DNA from: Mesostigma viride
Lineage: Eukaryota > Streptophyta > Mesostigmatophyceae > Mesostigmatales > Mesostigmataceae
DNA: 64,000 nt
Assembly (NCBI GenBank): GCA_009746045.1
Contig: RPFO01000127.1
Location: forward strand, 524,050 to 588,049
Direction of reading: 5' to 3'
Shown: positions 29,501 through 44,000 of the stretch, one piece after another
Layout: every line of letters starts with the position of its first letter
Numbering within the stretch: the first letter of the stretch is position 1
Notes under the pieces: generated by a model
Seen by the model: only the letters and a program-made list of their open reading frames with translations
Database searches by the model: none
Told to the model about the DNA's origin: nothing
Program-made: the position numbers and the translations under genes

Positions 29501-32500
29501 CTGGCCTATACTTTTGCTTGGAATATTCCTGTCCAATCAGGTTAGAATAGATTCGAAATGCTGAACAAGTGCCTAGTGACTTACTGCTCTTTTGCTTTGT
29601 GCAACACCTGGTTGGGTCATTGTCACTATTTTTACATAAAAAGCCCAGGGTTCAACCCTTAATCTCAACTGCGCGATCCTTTCTTCTCTGCATGCGCCTT
29701 TGCTATTCATATCCATCCATCACAGCTTATTGACGGCATGACCGTTGTCTGTGACAACGTCAGCGTCGTCATCGAAGTCAGCGGAGGGCTCACGGGTGTG
29801 CATCTGCACCTTCCAAGGAGGTATGCAACGACGCAAGCAAATTTAGTCTTGACTGCCACAAGGAAGTGGAGAGGCGGAGGGGGGGGAGGTACTTAAAGGG
29901 GCGAGGAGGAGGAGTGATGAGGCAGATTAAGTATGGGCTTGAGGAGTGATGTGTGGCGTGGCGGCGTTGGGGGTCTATGCTTGCATTAAGCCAGGGAGAT
30001 CAGGGCACCAGTGAGCGACCAGTTGCCACCTTAATAATTTTGGTGGCCGGGGGATTAGCAGTGTAATAAGTGGCAGAAATGCGGGGAGGGAAAGCATACG
30101 GCAAGGAATTGAAGGAGGCACAGCAGCTTGCATGCGTGTGGGTATGGGAGGGGGGGGAGGGGGGGGGGGGGGGGGAGGGGGGGCCACCATTTGTGTTTCA
30201 TCTGTTCCATTTTTTGAAGGTTTAGACTTTCTTTTAGAAAGTGTAAAATTCTCTTCGATTTACATCGGTCTGTGTTTGGAATTACATTGGTCTGCATGCT
30301 TGTTTTGCTGAAAGGGTCTCACTGTCGGCGGACAGTAAGTTCTTCTGTCAAATGTCCATGCATGTGTCACTGGAATTTCCTCGCTGCAATTGATTACTAA
30401 TGGCAAATTAGTCTGCCCCAAAAACTACCGTGCGCATATTCACACTGTGGCAGGCACCCTCCCTTGGCGTCCCTCTCTCTCCAAGGCCTGGTTCTGAGGA
30501 CTGTAGACCACAGGTGGCAGGTATGTCTTGCCAATGTGCTGTGTCTCAGGGCCGGTGCGGTCTCGGCCTCGTGAATGTCTGCCGCGTGAACGTCTTATGG
30601 CTCATAGGCGTCTGTCACAAGGTAGATCTGCCTTTCTTGGCTTGTCAGCATCATCAATGCCCCATCCAGATTCGCTTCAGTGTATACGGTTTTCATTACC
30701 CATTTGTTCAGTGTAAATGAACAGTGCTTCCAGCCAAGCGCTAATCCAAACCGCTTGCTCAGGAGACCAGGATTGTTGCGCCTGACAACTGTGAGAGAAT
30801 ACACAGAACTCTGCATGTTCCTACGCCAGTGGTCATGGAGGCAGCTGCGCTGGATTTCTTTGTCGATTTTTCGCGTTCTTTTAAGACTAATAGATCTTTG
30901 CCTACCACTTGTAAGGCGTTCATTTTCACCGGGTGGACCTATTCCAATTTCATCGGAGAAATTGGAGTACAAATTACGTTAAGGACCTTGAGCAGTAAAA
31001 AGCTGCTCTCCTTGTCGTAAAATTGCTCCTGTCTTTGTCTTGGCTAGGCATGCATGTAGCCTGGCCTTGACCTCTACACCCCGGCATCTGCACATTGCCA
31101 CTTGCATTGTCCGGGGCTCCGCCATCGGCACACACAGGTCGTCAGCCTCAAGGAATGCCGCAAGTTCAACACCGACCTTAAGCAGCCACACATGTACATC
31201 TTCAGGGTGAGTGCCAGGCGGTTGAGTACGAGAATTCATGTGCCGCCAGCCATGGTGCTGTCTGCCATCCAGTTGGTTCGGCCAGGTTTGAAACTTGCCT
31301 ACTAATTTTTCCCGTATGGGCATCATAGCAATGATAACATTCATTCTCTCATTTATAAACCAAAGCGTGAATTCTTATATGCGGCGGAGACCACTGTTGG
31401 CCTACTCTCACAAACCAAGTATCCCTCCTGCTCTAAAGTGTAAAGGCCTCACACTGAAAATGTTGCTCTTGAATGGGCTGCACGTTGTTACCATTTGTGC
31501 TGGCTACTACTTTTTCTGGCTGCAGGCGCTGCACCTCAAGCGGCTGTGCATCTTCCTGATGCCCCACCCGGAGTCCTCCACCAACGACATGGACACGGCC
31601 AACGCCAAGAACAACTTCTTCGGCGGCGAGAAGCTGGTGGATGACCTGTCCGCCTCCGCGCATGTGAGGGGGCATGCTTGATGGGTCCACGCGAGTTGAC
31701 AGAGAGTGTATCAGCTAGGGCGTATTCATATTATTTCCAAGCTACGTTGAACTCTCAAACTAGAATGCAGGGTTTTTTTTCCAGAAACGGCCTGATCGCT
31801 ATGCTGCAAAATAATGCCCCTCATGCGGTAACCTGTGTTCCTAAGTTACGGACTAATGGCTATATCTGTTTTGCAGATCATCTTGAAGAAGGACTGGAAC
31901 AACGAGCTCCTGGCCAGCGAGGTGTCGCTGGACATCATGGACGTGATCTGCCCCTCCATGAGCCAGCAAGGTGAGCCAGCACCATGTGTGAACGGCAGAA
32001 CTGGCAGGCGGAGTGGTGCTGGGGCAGAGGCGCAGTAGCAAGTGCAGATAGCGCGTGTTTGCTGGTCTGGAATAAAGTATGGCTGGGCTTTCGTTTCTGA
32101 GTGTGTCTTCCAGTTTATGTATCTACTATGCACTGTGATGTGCTTTCTACATGCTCTGTTTAACCAGAAACAAGTTACGCGATTGGTAGTTCTACAAGTT
32201 ATTGCTCCGTGAACAGGCATTTAGAGGCATATTCGCCGCAATAGCCACCAAGGTTGCCTCTTATAATCCTTGCTGCTTTCTTCTTGCCCATGGCCATCTG
32301 ATGTGGTTATGCATGTGGCACCACTTGCTTGCTCGCTTTCATGCCGCACAGGAACGAGGGCCCTGCTCTTCTTCATGACCTCACTCCATGCATGCCTTAA
32401 CATGGGTGGCGGCGCAGTGGCACCCCAAGTGGTGCGTCCGGTCCCATTGATTCTGCCACCCCTCGCTCTTATCCATTATACTATGCTATAATAAGTGAAA

Positions 32501-33545
32501 TACCTCTGCTTGGTATACTACCTTAGTCGAATTCATAGAATGTATGCGTTTTGCTTTCTGCTGGATGGCCGTCTGTAGACAACATCCTGGAACCAGTTTT
32601 GTTTGCTGTCCATTCGGCCATGTAGATGTGCTCCGTCCTGCTCTGCAATCCGCTCCTTTTTATATTGCGACGGGGTAGCCGAGGTATCTCTGGATAAATA
32701 TACTGCAGGAGGCACATTGTCACCTTCTCAATGACTCAGGCACGGCATTTCACCAGCCTCTGCCAGCATCTGCTGCTGGCGCCTCTGTGGCATAAGTCTG
32801 CAGGCCTTGCAAGATATCGGTAGCAGCTGCTTGTTTGATGCAGACTGACACAACCACTTGCACCCCCTTTCCTCTCTACTACCTGTCTTTCAACTTATAG
32901 ATACCATCAGAACAAGGAGAGGCATAACAGGATCGCTTTCTGACTCTTAAAGTGCTCCTGGTCCCATCGCTTGTGCTGACCATACCTAGTTCTCATGCGC
33001 ACTGTGCCTTTTCCCTTTTTTCTGTGCTTGGTGATGACCACTTGACCTGGGCCTTCAGCCAAAGCCCCCATCCTCGGTGCACTCACTCCTCCGTATCTCC
33101 ATCCAGAACATCATCATGCAAGTCAAGGAACCGGGTAAGTCCCTACCTGTGCTCATTTCCTTGTGTATTACAAGCCCAGGGTGATGGTGACAGCTGTCTG
33201 CACAGCTAGTGATAACCTGAGCTGGTTTTGGTTTGCTCCGTGTTGGTCTTACCTCTTGCGATAGGGCCGGATGAGCACGTCAGCTTAAATAGCACCCCCG
33301 TAAGCATGGATAGGATTATCTTATTATTACTCTACATTCGCGACTTTTGACACATTGGGGGTTAATGTGCACAAATTGCTTCCTGCAAGCAGTAGTACCC
33401 CGTTTAGCCACAGATGGTTGTTTGCAAGAACGGAAGTTTGCAACATCTGACGACTTATAATTGTCCTATGGCTATGCCTGATGTGTATCATGTTATCGCA
33501 GGTTTTCAACTGGACCTTATGGCTGAAGGCTTGGTCTATTGCAGG
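26584..33545 (+). CDS. BLTP3-like gene, exons 1-12 (residues 1-337)
   Basis: Exons: 26584-26695, 27180-27268, 28091-28203, 29263-29296, 29726-29820, 30454-30520, 31138-31206, 31526-31663, 31877-31970, 32352-32431, 33059-33134, 33502-33545. Exon 1 holds the chorein start. Exon 2 (EIRPEILHDALGLPKFLHV) completes the first strand-helix unit. Exon 3 carries VVVQIDRLDL. Exon 4 is only 34 bases and encodes SKSSGYGFADK, the invariant family signature. Exons 5-7 give LIDGMTVVCDNVSVVIEV, LQGLVLRTVDHRWQ and VVSLKECRKFNTD. Exon 8 gives CIFLMPHPESS and NNFFGGEKLVDD. Exons 9-12 give SEVSLDIMDVICP, RALLFFMTSLHACLNM, SLLRISIQNIIMQVKEPG and FQLDLMAEGLVYCR. This is the start of the hydrophobic groove. The exon 10 donor could be 32429 (GTGGTG) or, preferred, 32432 (GTGCGT); both keep frame. 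Confidence 0.85.
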
Positions 33546-36500
33546 GTAAGTGGCATATGGTCTGAAGGGTATCTGTGGTGGCTACCAGATGGGTGGGTGG
33601 CAGGCGATTGTGTGTGCAATGGTGGGATTGTTGGTGAGCATTTTTCTTTTTTACATGACTATCATGACTGCAGCAAGTGCTTCTCTGCCCAGACCCGTCC
33701 AATGTGCACATGCAATATCTGCACTTCACTCCTTGATGGCCTGTAAGTAAATAGCTTTCTGCGGGTCTTAAATCGCCAGCTATCGCCTGGATAAACTGTC
33801 GTTCTGATGTGAACCACATCTTGCAATCTCTTGTGTCTCTTCTCGTTCTCTTCACCATGTTGCTTCCTCAGCACCTGTGCCTTCATGACGTTGCCGGTGT
33901 GCTTTCCACAGGCAGGCATTTTGGCCAGGCAGGGCTTAGAAGATTTTCGGTTTGTAGGGCTGTCCCCGCAGCTTTGCTAAAATCCCGCTGTTAGTTGTTG
34001 TTTAGCTGTGCTTACCCGCATGGGTATGGATAAGGCATTCTGTACATGAGGGTCAGCACATTTTGGCTGCAGCTATGGGCTCTTTGTCAGGCTGGCACCC
34101 ACCACCGTGAGGAGTGGCAATCATTCCGAGGCATTTTGCAGCGGGGGTGTCCAAGTGTGTAGTGGCCCAGCACTCTTCAAATGCCGAGTTTGATAGCACC
34201 TTCTCTATTTGGCAATCTGCTTAGCAAAGGTACAATCCAGGGACGCATGGGTATCTGTGTGTAGATACCAGGTATGGATAAATAGCTTCTTTGGGCATTC
34301 CAGTAGTGCAAATTGAAACTCGGGACGCGTCATAATTAATTAAGGCACTATTTACCTTGGCAGACAGATGGGTGGATCGAAGGAGGTGTTTGGATGGGAA
34401 CACATGGAGATCATGAAAAGGTTTCTTTAATATTCCTGGCAATATCTTAGTGCTTACAACCCTTTGGTGGTGTTGCTGTGGACTTGTATGGCATTAATCT
34501 GCCGGTCAGTGTCATGGTGCTTACAACCCTTTGGTGGTGTTACTGTGGACCTGTGTGGCATGCAGGCGGATCCTGGGGGAGTCACCAATGAAAATATGGC
34601 AAAGGTGGAGGTGGGGAACATTTTGCTCAGGTGAGACTTGGTTGTGAGTAGCGGCGTCTGCTATGAAATATGCTGGGTTTCATTTTTCAGACTCAGCCTG
34701 TCCCGACTTTTACCATCACGAGTACCATCATTTTTAAAGCGTTCATTTCTTATTGCTTTATTTTCATCTTGAATGCTATCATCCCTGTTCGTGCTTCAAC
34801 AGTCGTGGCACAATGTAATGCCTAGCCTGCAAGTATTACGAGCTTGACCTGCCCACATTTGATTTTAAGTTGATCATCAGTTTGATGCCATCATGATCCA
34901 TCCAATTAAGAAACCATTTAAAAAGTCGTAGCTTAAAGTTTTCGTGTCGGTTCCTGAGAATGGTTCATCGAATTCGGTAGCTACTTGCTGCATTTGGATT
35001 CCTTCCTGGTGCCGCATGATCTGGGCCAATGCTGTAGGGAAGCATACACCCTGAGCTTGGCTTATTCATGTATCCAATTCTAAATTATTGCCTGTTGGTT
35101 CCCTGCGACGTTGTGTTTGACCTTATCCTAATCTCGGTCTTCGGGACAAGGCTATATCCTTCTTGTATGACGCAAAACCATGTTTGCTGGCCTTGTCCAC
35201 CAACTTGCCCTTCTTACTACTGCCACCAGGGATGCCCGCACCGTTCCTGTGTCCACGCTTCTTGAGGTCGACCGCGACCAACCAAGCCAGGCCCGCCTGC
35301 ACGGGCGATCGAATGGTAGGTGCCAGCTGGCAGTGTGCCTATGCAGGTGTTCATATCGTTTGGTCGTTGCCGTTGTGGATGTGTCCTTCATCAGATTGAA
35401 GTCTTATGGCTGGGCGTCAGCGATAGGAGCATGCAACATTTGGATCTGCTTGCAGGTCACTGATAAATTATCATTATTATTATTATTATTATTTAACAAG
35501 AGCAGGGCAGGTTACTCAAGTCTTTGACTGGCATACGGATGGACATTGATGCACCATTTCTCTCGTTATTTTGTACGTGCGATTTGTTTGGGAGGGCAGA
35601 CTGTCCATTAGAAACTAGTGTAGCAAAGATGCTCGAGATTCCTGGGGCGCATATACGCGGGTAGCCATTTTGTGTTAACACTAAGCAGCCTTTGCGCATC
35701 GTGCCTTCAGGCAATTTGTTCCTTTCTTATCTGGAGACAGGCATTATTCACAGGTTAGTTTTCTAAGCATGGTGGTGTCTTCCCATCTTACTCTTTTTAC
35801 CATCTGTGTAACACTATTTTATTGTCTGTCCCGTGTGCATCATGCTGTCCACGACGTATGCCTACGGTGCTTTGCTTCTGGCAGCCTCGCAACTGGCATT
35901 CCAAACCATTCACCCCGAGGGCGAGCCCGCCTCCAGTACGGCACCACGGCACCCCCCGCTGCTATCCTTCTTCTCGCGGGGAATATATCCACCGCCACCG
36001 CCACCATTGGTGTCCTTCCACCTGGAATTCTGGCTCCACCCTGTCAAGGTGAGCAACTAGGCTATTTGGACTCTATCACCCTGAAACCTGGGCAAACCCT
36101 GAGAAAACAGAACCCTCATCATCACGGACGACTCGCGGACGTCTAGGTAGGCTCCTCCCAGAACATATCTATGATGCACGGTGCAGGCACCAAGGAAGGC
36201 AATGGTGCATGCAGACACGACAAATATCAGAGGCTAGCTGGGGTTTGTCAGCGTGCGTAATTTCTGCCAACATCAGTATTGACAGTCCACGTTGACATTG
36301 GCGGGAGCGGGATGGTCTCGTTAGGACCGCATATGCAGGTTACCATCATCAATGAACTCAGGTGTGTGTGTGTGTGTTTCCCTCGGGACTATCCCTCCAC
36401 AAAGGGATTGCTCTGTTTGACCTTGGGTGACGGTCCTCCGTGCCTACCCTGCACAATTGGCGGCCTCGGTGGTATCCAATGCACGCTTCTGGCATCCCTT

Positions 36501-37982
36501 CCACAGGTGGAACTGCAAGAGGGCTCGTGCTTAAACCTGGCTTCCTTCATTGCAGAGCTGTCACAACCACCAGGTACCGTGAAGTTTATGCATGTGGACG
36601 TTCTGCATTGGTGTCACCCGCAGCACTTGAATGCAGCATTATAGCAGTAAACTACTGAGTAAACTACTGGCCGCACTGCCTCTCATGTCCACGTGTATGT
36701 TAGAGTGGTGTTTATATCTCTGGTTGATGACGGATTTTTGTGTTGGCAGTTGCTGTTGCCTCACCTGTGGCCTTGGCATCATATGGGCAAAGTTATTTGT
36801 CTGGCCAAATAATCCGCTGACTAGGTGGATGCCAACTTGAGCGTATGCAGATCGAAGGTCTGCTAGGTGGGGTGATGCACTGCAACAACTGGAAACACGT
36901 TCATCACGACAGGATATCGGCGGTGAATATTTTATAACGGGGAAAAAAATCTAGGTGTGGGGGGGCACCTGAGCTCTCCACGATGGGTGGCTTAGCAGTA
37001 GCTGGAGAGAAAACAGAGAAGAAAGTGAGGCTGTGTGTGCGAAGTTGGAAAACAGTATACCATAATATGTGTGTATTGTATGTAGTAACCCGCGCACAAG
37101 GACCAGGCAACAGCACACCAATCACGCAGCAGACTGACATGATTACGGGAAGCCCACGGATATTTGCCCCCGTACCAAGGACACATGATTCCCCATGGTC
37201 ATTTCCCCGTTTCTCTTTTGGTGGTTGCGCCATTCCATGATGGAACATGCTGCTGTGTCCCCCCCTCCCCCCGTAGTCCTCCACAAGCCCAAGGTCATCA
37301 CGGCCGGCGAGTCACCGATCCTCGTGCCAGAGCCCCTCGTGAGTGGTGCCGCGCGCAAGAAGGAGCAGGTCGCCAAGGCGATCACCAACGAGTGCTTCCT
37401 GGTGGACATTCAGCTCGACTCGGTCAGCGTCTTCTTCAGCCTGCCACTTCGGACATCCGCCCCCGCGCTGCCACCACCGCCCCTTCCGGGGGTGCCACCC
37501 CCGCCTCTCTCGTCAGCCCCCCCATCTCGCCCCCCGCCACCACCCCCGGTGCCCGAAGGCCACCTGCCTTCCGCACCCACAACCTCCTCGCCGCATCCAT
37601 CCAGCAGCGCTCAGGCATCCCCTGCCCCCCCAGGTCTCCCTCTCTCAGCGGCCCCACCCCCCAAGAAACCCCCGCCACCACCACCGCCGCCCCAGGCCGC
37701 GGTCATCGTGGCGCACCTCCTCATCCAGAACGCGAGACTGCTCGTGGACCCGGACATGGAGGTGGAAGAGCTGGGACTGGCTCCTCAAGGGAGGCACTTG
37801 CTGCCCGATGAGCCAGCCCTGCCACCGCAGGCACCCCCGCCCGTGGCCGCGCCAGCCCCCGCGCCGGTGCCCCAGGCACGCCGCAGCTCCTGGTCGCTCT
37901 TCTCCAGCAGCAGCAGTAGCGGGGCAGCGGCCACTACTGCTGTTGTGCCGGCGGCAGCGGCCACCGCGATCGAGGCCGCGGC

Positions 37983-38019
<37 letters not shown>

Positions 38020-41000
38020 CAGGAGAAAGGCGTCACCAGCCGGGGGTCGAGCCGGGCATCCACCCCCAGGGCGTCCAACGCGGCCTCTGGGCCCCGCTCC
38101 GTCATGTCCCTGGCCAGGGAGGCCAGCCCATGGCGCGGATCCCTGCGCTTGCAGCAGGTGAGGTACCGGGCTCCAGGCGGTGTGACTCTGGCTCTGTACA
38201 GCATATATCTTGAGTTATCTGCTTCCTCTTTATGAGCTTTGATCTTCATGGTCTTGATTTCCTGCAGTATTGGCCCAACGCGCAAACTTGGGTTTGAACA
38301 TCATTTTCGGTTAAGTGTTTCGTCAAAAATGACGTTTACGTGTTTTATTAAGAATGATGTCTGCATCGGCATTAAGCACTCCTATTTTATACAGCTGTTC
38401 AGCATGCTCCACAACTGACTAGTAGCCAGCCCAGAAGAGCCCAGGACTTTATACAGCATCCTCCCTGGTCCATGGGCCTGCTGCGCTAGCTAATCAGCTT
38501 TTGCCCCATGTTTGCACGACTTTTCCAGTTTAATGACCCCTCGGCTCCTTTTTCCCCTTTCCTTGCATGACTTGTCCATTTCAAAGAGGCCTTGTCTCCC
38601 TTTTATTTACATGTACCTTCTTTTCGGTCATCTGTCGTGCTCCCCCCTGCCCCCCCCCCCAGGTGTTGGTGGAGCTCGTGTCGGTGACGGCGGGCAAGGA
38701 GTGGGAGGGCAACCAGGACGACTACCACGCCGCGTGGAAGGTCATCCAGATCGACGAGGCCGCACTGGACATGGCGCAGGTGCCTGCGTGGTGCTGGCAT
38801 CCATGCCCAAGCCTTGCGGCTAAATTTAGCTCCACAGGCACGGCCTCTACCACCACCGCCGACCCTAGGCAACCGCCTACCGTTCATAAACCAAACAACG
38901 GAAGCGTGTTCGTGGGCGGTATCACCCACGCTGCCTCCTCCACCGCCTCGGCTCTCGCGACTGCCCGGTCAGGGGATGCGGTTGCCAGCAGTAACCCAGG
39001 CTCTGCCCGCTCATCCCTTGAGCTGGACCGCATGGCGGCCACCGCACGGGCCGTGACCCCGTTTGCCCCGCTCCCCCTGCCAGGCCTCGCAGCCAGCGTG
39101 CGCGTGCGCCGCCTGGCGGTGCAATGCTCCAAGGTGGGCGCGAGCACCGTGCTGGCGATGCTGGCGCAGCTGCACCAGCTGGTCATGGCGTTTGTGTCCA
39201 GCACCAGCCAGCAGGCGCGCAAGGACGTGCGGCGCAAGCGGCGGCAGATGCGGCGCGAGCACTTGGAGGCCATGCAGAAGCAGGCACAGGTGGGGGTTAC
39301 CTAGTTTTTCGCCTCAAGAGGCAACCCCCTGCTAACAGGGGTGGATTTGAAATAAGAGGGCTGTTTTTCAGAGTTCTAGTTGTTGGGTGGAGGGGGGGCG
39401 CGTGGGTTGAATGGCAAGTTTGTAGGGCATGGGGGTGATATCATACCACCTGGGGAGCGGCTGCTTGGCAAAGCGGTAGGGGCCGTGAAGAAAGTGCGGG
39501 GACACAGGGGGAAGTTGAGGACCAAAGGCGGTGAGAAAGTGGGGGGGGGGGGGGGGGAAGGTTATAAGCTGTCTATCTATCATATGTCACCCCGAGACTA
39601 ATGATAAATCTCAACGGGCGGGTGGGTAATAAGTCTCCTCATGCTTCCGCGTAAGAAGTATGCAGTGTACTCTTCCCTGCCACCGTATCCATGTCACGTC
39701 TTGAAAGATACCAGCTGGAACTGCAGAAAACAGGTCCAGTTTATTTGCGGCTGCCTTCTGCCTCTAGTATGTCGCTGCGTTCTTTTTCCTTGCGGCCTTT
39801 GACGTCTAACGTTTGCCCGAAAGACATTGTACCTCCGTGATGCTGCTCCTGGTTCTTTCCCATCCCTCGACTTTTGCATCCGGTCACCCGACAGGAGCAA
39901 AAGCAAGCTGCATCTGAGTCCGAGCTCGACAGCAGCATGGACGGCCCCGATGACCTGGAACCGGTGCACCCGCCGGACCTCTCCCTCCGCATCCGCCTCG
40001 CGGAGTTCGACGTCAAGTTCCATGAGGACGCAGGCCCCCGCGACGCCGCCCTGTCCGACGACGCAGCCGCCCGGTCCTACCTCAAGGCGGTTCCGTCCGC
40101 CAGTGCGCCCCCGCCCCGGTACAACCGCGGGCCCTCCGTGGCGACGGGTACATCCCCCGGCGCACTCCTCGGCTGCGCCAGCATGCTGGGGTTCGAGCTC
40201 GGGGTGGTTTCGGAGGGCCGAGGCGGCACCGAGGGCCATCGAGAGAGTGCGGCGCGCGTCATGCTGCGGGAGCTGCATGTGGAGTGTGTGGATGTGGCGC
40301 AGCCGGGGCCAGGGCACCTGCCGCTGCCGACCCCTCCGGTCCAGATCCCCACGTCGGCGATGCACTCGCCCGGCCATGCGGTGGCGATCGCGAGGGTGAG
40401 CGATGCCACGGATGACCATAAACCCGGCATCCGGAACGTGCGATCGCTGGACGCGTCATCCGCGGCGGTTGGCGCGCTCCCTCTCCCCCCCACGGCGCTA
40501 CGAGCGGTCATGTGGGTGGGCGACAATGCGTCGCTGGCGCACGTTGATGCAGGCAAGCATGGGCAAGAGGGCAGCTACAAAGCGCGGCTGCACAAGGGCA
40601 AGCCGGCGCGCGCGTGCATCGACATCCAGGGTCTGTACCGGGGCAACTTGGACATCCTCAAAGTGGCGGACCGCAGCAGTAGCGGCCACGGCAGCGACGA
40701 TGCAGGGGGGAGCAGCAGGGTGCACCGCCGGCCGAGCCGCCTGTGCCAGGGTGGCGACGCGTGCATCAGGGACCCGTACAGCTTGGGTGGCTCTGATGGT
40801 GGGGAATCGGTTTCCCAAGGAGGGAAGCCAGGGGTAACGAGGGGGGATGGGGGGGCCGAGTGGCTCCCTAGCGAGCTGCATCTAACGGGCGCAGTCTCGG
40901 GGCTTCGCCTCGGGGGCGGCCTGTTCTTCGCGGAGCGGGTGCTGGAGCGGTGCGGGATCTTGCTGCCGGAACGGGGTTCTAGCGACAGGTGCGTGTCGTG

Positions 41001-44000
41001 CTGGGGATTGGCCGGTGGGCAACCAACATCTCAAATTAGCACCTGATGTCCCAAAAGTTTCTGGTGCTCTTGATATGGGAAGGGGTTTGGCTGGGGCATT
41101 GAGGGTTTGACAGGTGGCAAGGTAAATAGGCAGTGCACAAGTAGTACGCCAACAACACAGGCCAATTTTTTTCTTTCCAACTTAATTGTTCTAGGCATGT
41201 GGTATTGCTGTTCATGACAGTCAAACCTCCTTGTTGTGAGAAGGTCACTGCTGGGTGCCTTTCAAGACATGGTGTTTCGGAATTGGTACTCAATCGCCAC
41301 ACCATGCTTACACTGTTGGCGCCTGCGCCCTGTTTATCCTTGGGCTGGCGCAGGACCCGGGAGACAGCCAGCCAGGGAACAGAAGGCAAGTCCTCGAGCC
41401 CTCAAGAGGGGAACAGCGCTACCGGGAATGCTGGCCCTGCAACTAGTGCATCGAAGCCAACCCAAACTGCGGGTGTTAAGTCAGCGGCGCCGACCAATGG
41501 TGCCAGCCCTCCAGAGAAGAAAACAGGTGTGGTGTGCATACCTACTGGGCTGTTTCTGTCGTTGTCTGGTGGATTCCATCACCCTTGTGCCCTTCTTCTT
41601 CTTCTTCTTCTTCTTCTTCTTCTTCTTCTTCTTCTTCTTCTTCTTCTTCTTCTTCTTCTTCTTCTTCTTCTTCTTCTTCTTCTTCTTCTTCTTCTTCTTC
41701 TTCTTCTTCTTCTTCTTCTTCTTCTTCTTCTTCTTCTTCTTCTTCTTCTTCTTCTTCTTCTTCTTCTCTTTCTCATTGTATCCCTTACACCTACACACAC
41801 CAACGTTAAGATTCCCAGGTTTAAGATCTTGATACCCTGGATTTAGGAATTTCAGGTTTAAGATGGCAGGGCTGGTTTTGGGCAAAAGATCTTAAAGTAG
41901 GTACAAATGGCTGGTCAGTGGTATGCGATATAGATTATGTACTCAGGTTTACCGCATCAGGTTTAAGATCGTACAGCTCTCAACTTTAAGATCTTCAGCC
42001 CTGGATTTGATTTTAGGTTTAAGATTGCAGCCCTGGGTCGGCCAGACCCCAATCTTAAACGTGTGGGGGGGGATGTAGTTTGCTTTGTTGGGATCACCTC
42101 ACCGCAGTTATAGCCCTCGACCGTGCTCTACTACGCCGCATGTCTGCAAGTGTGAGGGATGCTTACCGCATGCCGTGCACACTGAGCCATGAGACCCATC
42201 CAACTTTGGTCGGAGTCAGCTGTTACGCAATCAACTCGACTGGTGGCTCGTTCTGCCTGTGCTCACAGTTGAGCAGGCCAGTTTCGTGATTTCACGATTT
42301 CGCTGTTTTGCTGGCTGGGCTGCATGTATCGCGTGTAATGAAAAACTGGTGCATGCTGCCATACCTGCCTTAGTTTCGCCAAGTTGACTTAGCTTGCTAT
42401 CGCCATCGCCATCCTCATGCCTTCCATCGTATCTTATTCTTCACGTGTATGTTAAATCATGTGCGTGGTGGTGCGCCGCAGCGGGCCCCCTCCTTCGCCG
42501 CCTGGAGCGAGCGCTGGCCCATCACGGGCACGAAGCCGACGCCAACCTGTGGGACATCGCCGACCTGCCCACGCGGCTCAACGTGGTGCTCAAGCTGGAG
42601 GACTGGATGCTTGCGCTGGAAGGGACACCGCTAGAGACGGGGCCGACACCTTCTGCGGGCGGCGGGGTGGGCCGTCCGGACTCATCTGCACCTGGGAGGG
42701 GGACCGGGGCGGGTGTTCCTGGGATCTCGTCCGAGCGGATGATAGGCCACGCTCGCGTCGCGGACAGCATAAGCCATGGAACTGGCCATCCTTCCCCCAT
42801 GAAGTTAACCAATGCAGGCCCATCGCAGGCCGCAGGCCACATGGGCCAACCACACGGCGTGGGCCATGCCAGCCATGGTAGCCCCGGCAAGGATGCCAGC
42901 TGGCATCCACGCCGTGAATGCCTGCTCCCGTTCCAGTTTGACTCGCTCTCGCTGGAGCTGTGCCCTGGGGGGGCCGAGCACGGCCGCCACCGCGTGCAGG
43001 TGCGTGTGGCCGGGGAGGCTGTGCGCGTGTTGCCCATGTGCTCGCGCGCGCAGCTGCTGCGCGCGATGCAGGGGGGGGAGGTCGAGCGGCAGCTGTGGGA
43101 GGAGGTGGCCAGGGAGGGCCAGGGGGAGGAGGATGCCGATGGCGAGGACGAGTACGACAAGACAGGCGAGGACGTCGATGAAACCAAGCGGGCAGGGAAG
43201 CACGAAGACCTCTCCCACCTCTCTGTGGGAACAGGGAGAGTCACCGAGGGGACGGCGGCGGGTGATGCCACTGACGCTCGAGTAATTCCAGCGGACCCGG
43301 AGCCAGATGGCCCCCGCATGCACCCGGTAAGCAGCGAGGCCATGTTTGCGTTCAGCGGGTCCGAGTTTGGGGACGGCGCCGACGAGAGCCGGCCCCCGAG
43401 CGACCACGAGGGGAGCAGCCGGGGGGGTAACAGGGGCCCCATGGACGCAGCCCCTCGAGAGTATATACCGGACAGCTGCGGTGTCAGTGGCATGGAGGCG
43501 GGGATTGGGAACGGGGGCAACTTTGCGGGCGATGCGTTTGATGCCGGTGATGGCGATGACGAGCAGGATGGTGACGTGGGCACCATCTCGTTGGATGACC
43601 TCTTGCTGGGCAAGGCGCCCACGGTCGCAGCGGTGGCCCCGCGGCCTCCCGGTGGCAGCGCAGGGATAACGCTTTCACAATCCACCCCCCTTAGCAGCGC
43701 GCCGGCTGCACTAGGGAACAGCAGCGCCACCCCCGCGAACAGCATTGGGCTGCCTGTTGGCACGGCGGGCAGTAGTAGTGCTGGCTCGGCCGCTTCTGCC
43801 CCTGGCCCAGGCGGTCCTGCCCCTGGACCGGTCGCTTCTGGCCATGCTTCTGCCTCTGGCCCTGCTTCTGCCTCGGGCCACGCGGTGGTCGTGGGCCATC
43901 TCTCGGCAGCCATGTCGGCCGCCGCCGCGGCCGGCCATTCGCAGCAGCCGGTGTCGCCAGGTCGCAAGGGGGCAGGGACGGGGGGGGAGCGGCGGCCCGG

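Noticed and set aside
32739-32818. Candidate BLTP3 exon reading ARHFTSLCQHLLLAPLWHK
   Set aside because: Its phase cannot join the neighbouring exons without a stop, while 32352-32431 fits in phase and encodes the conserved CLN block.
41199-41885. Poly-Leu, poly-Ser, poly-Phe and poly-Lys frames
   Set aside because: They read through the TTC array in an intron.
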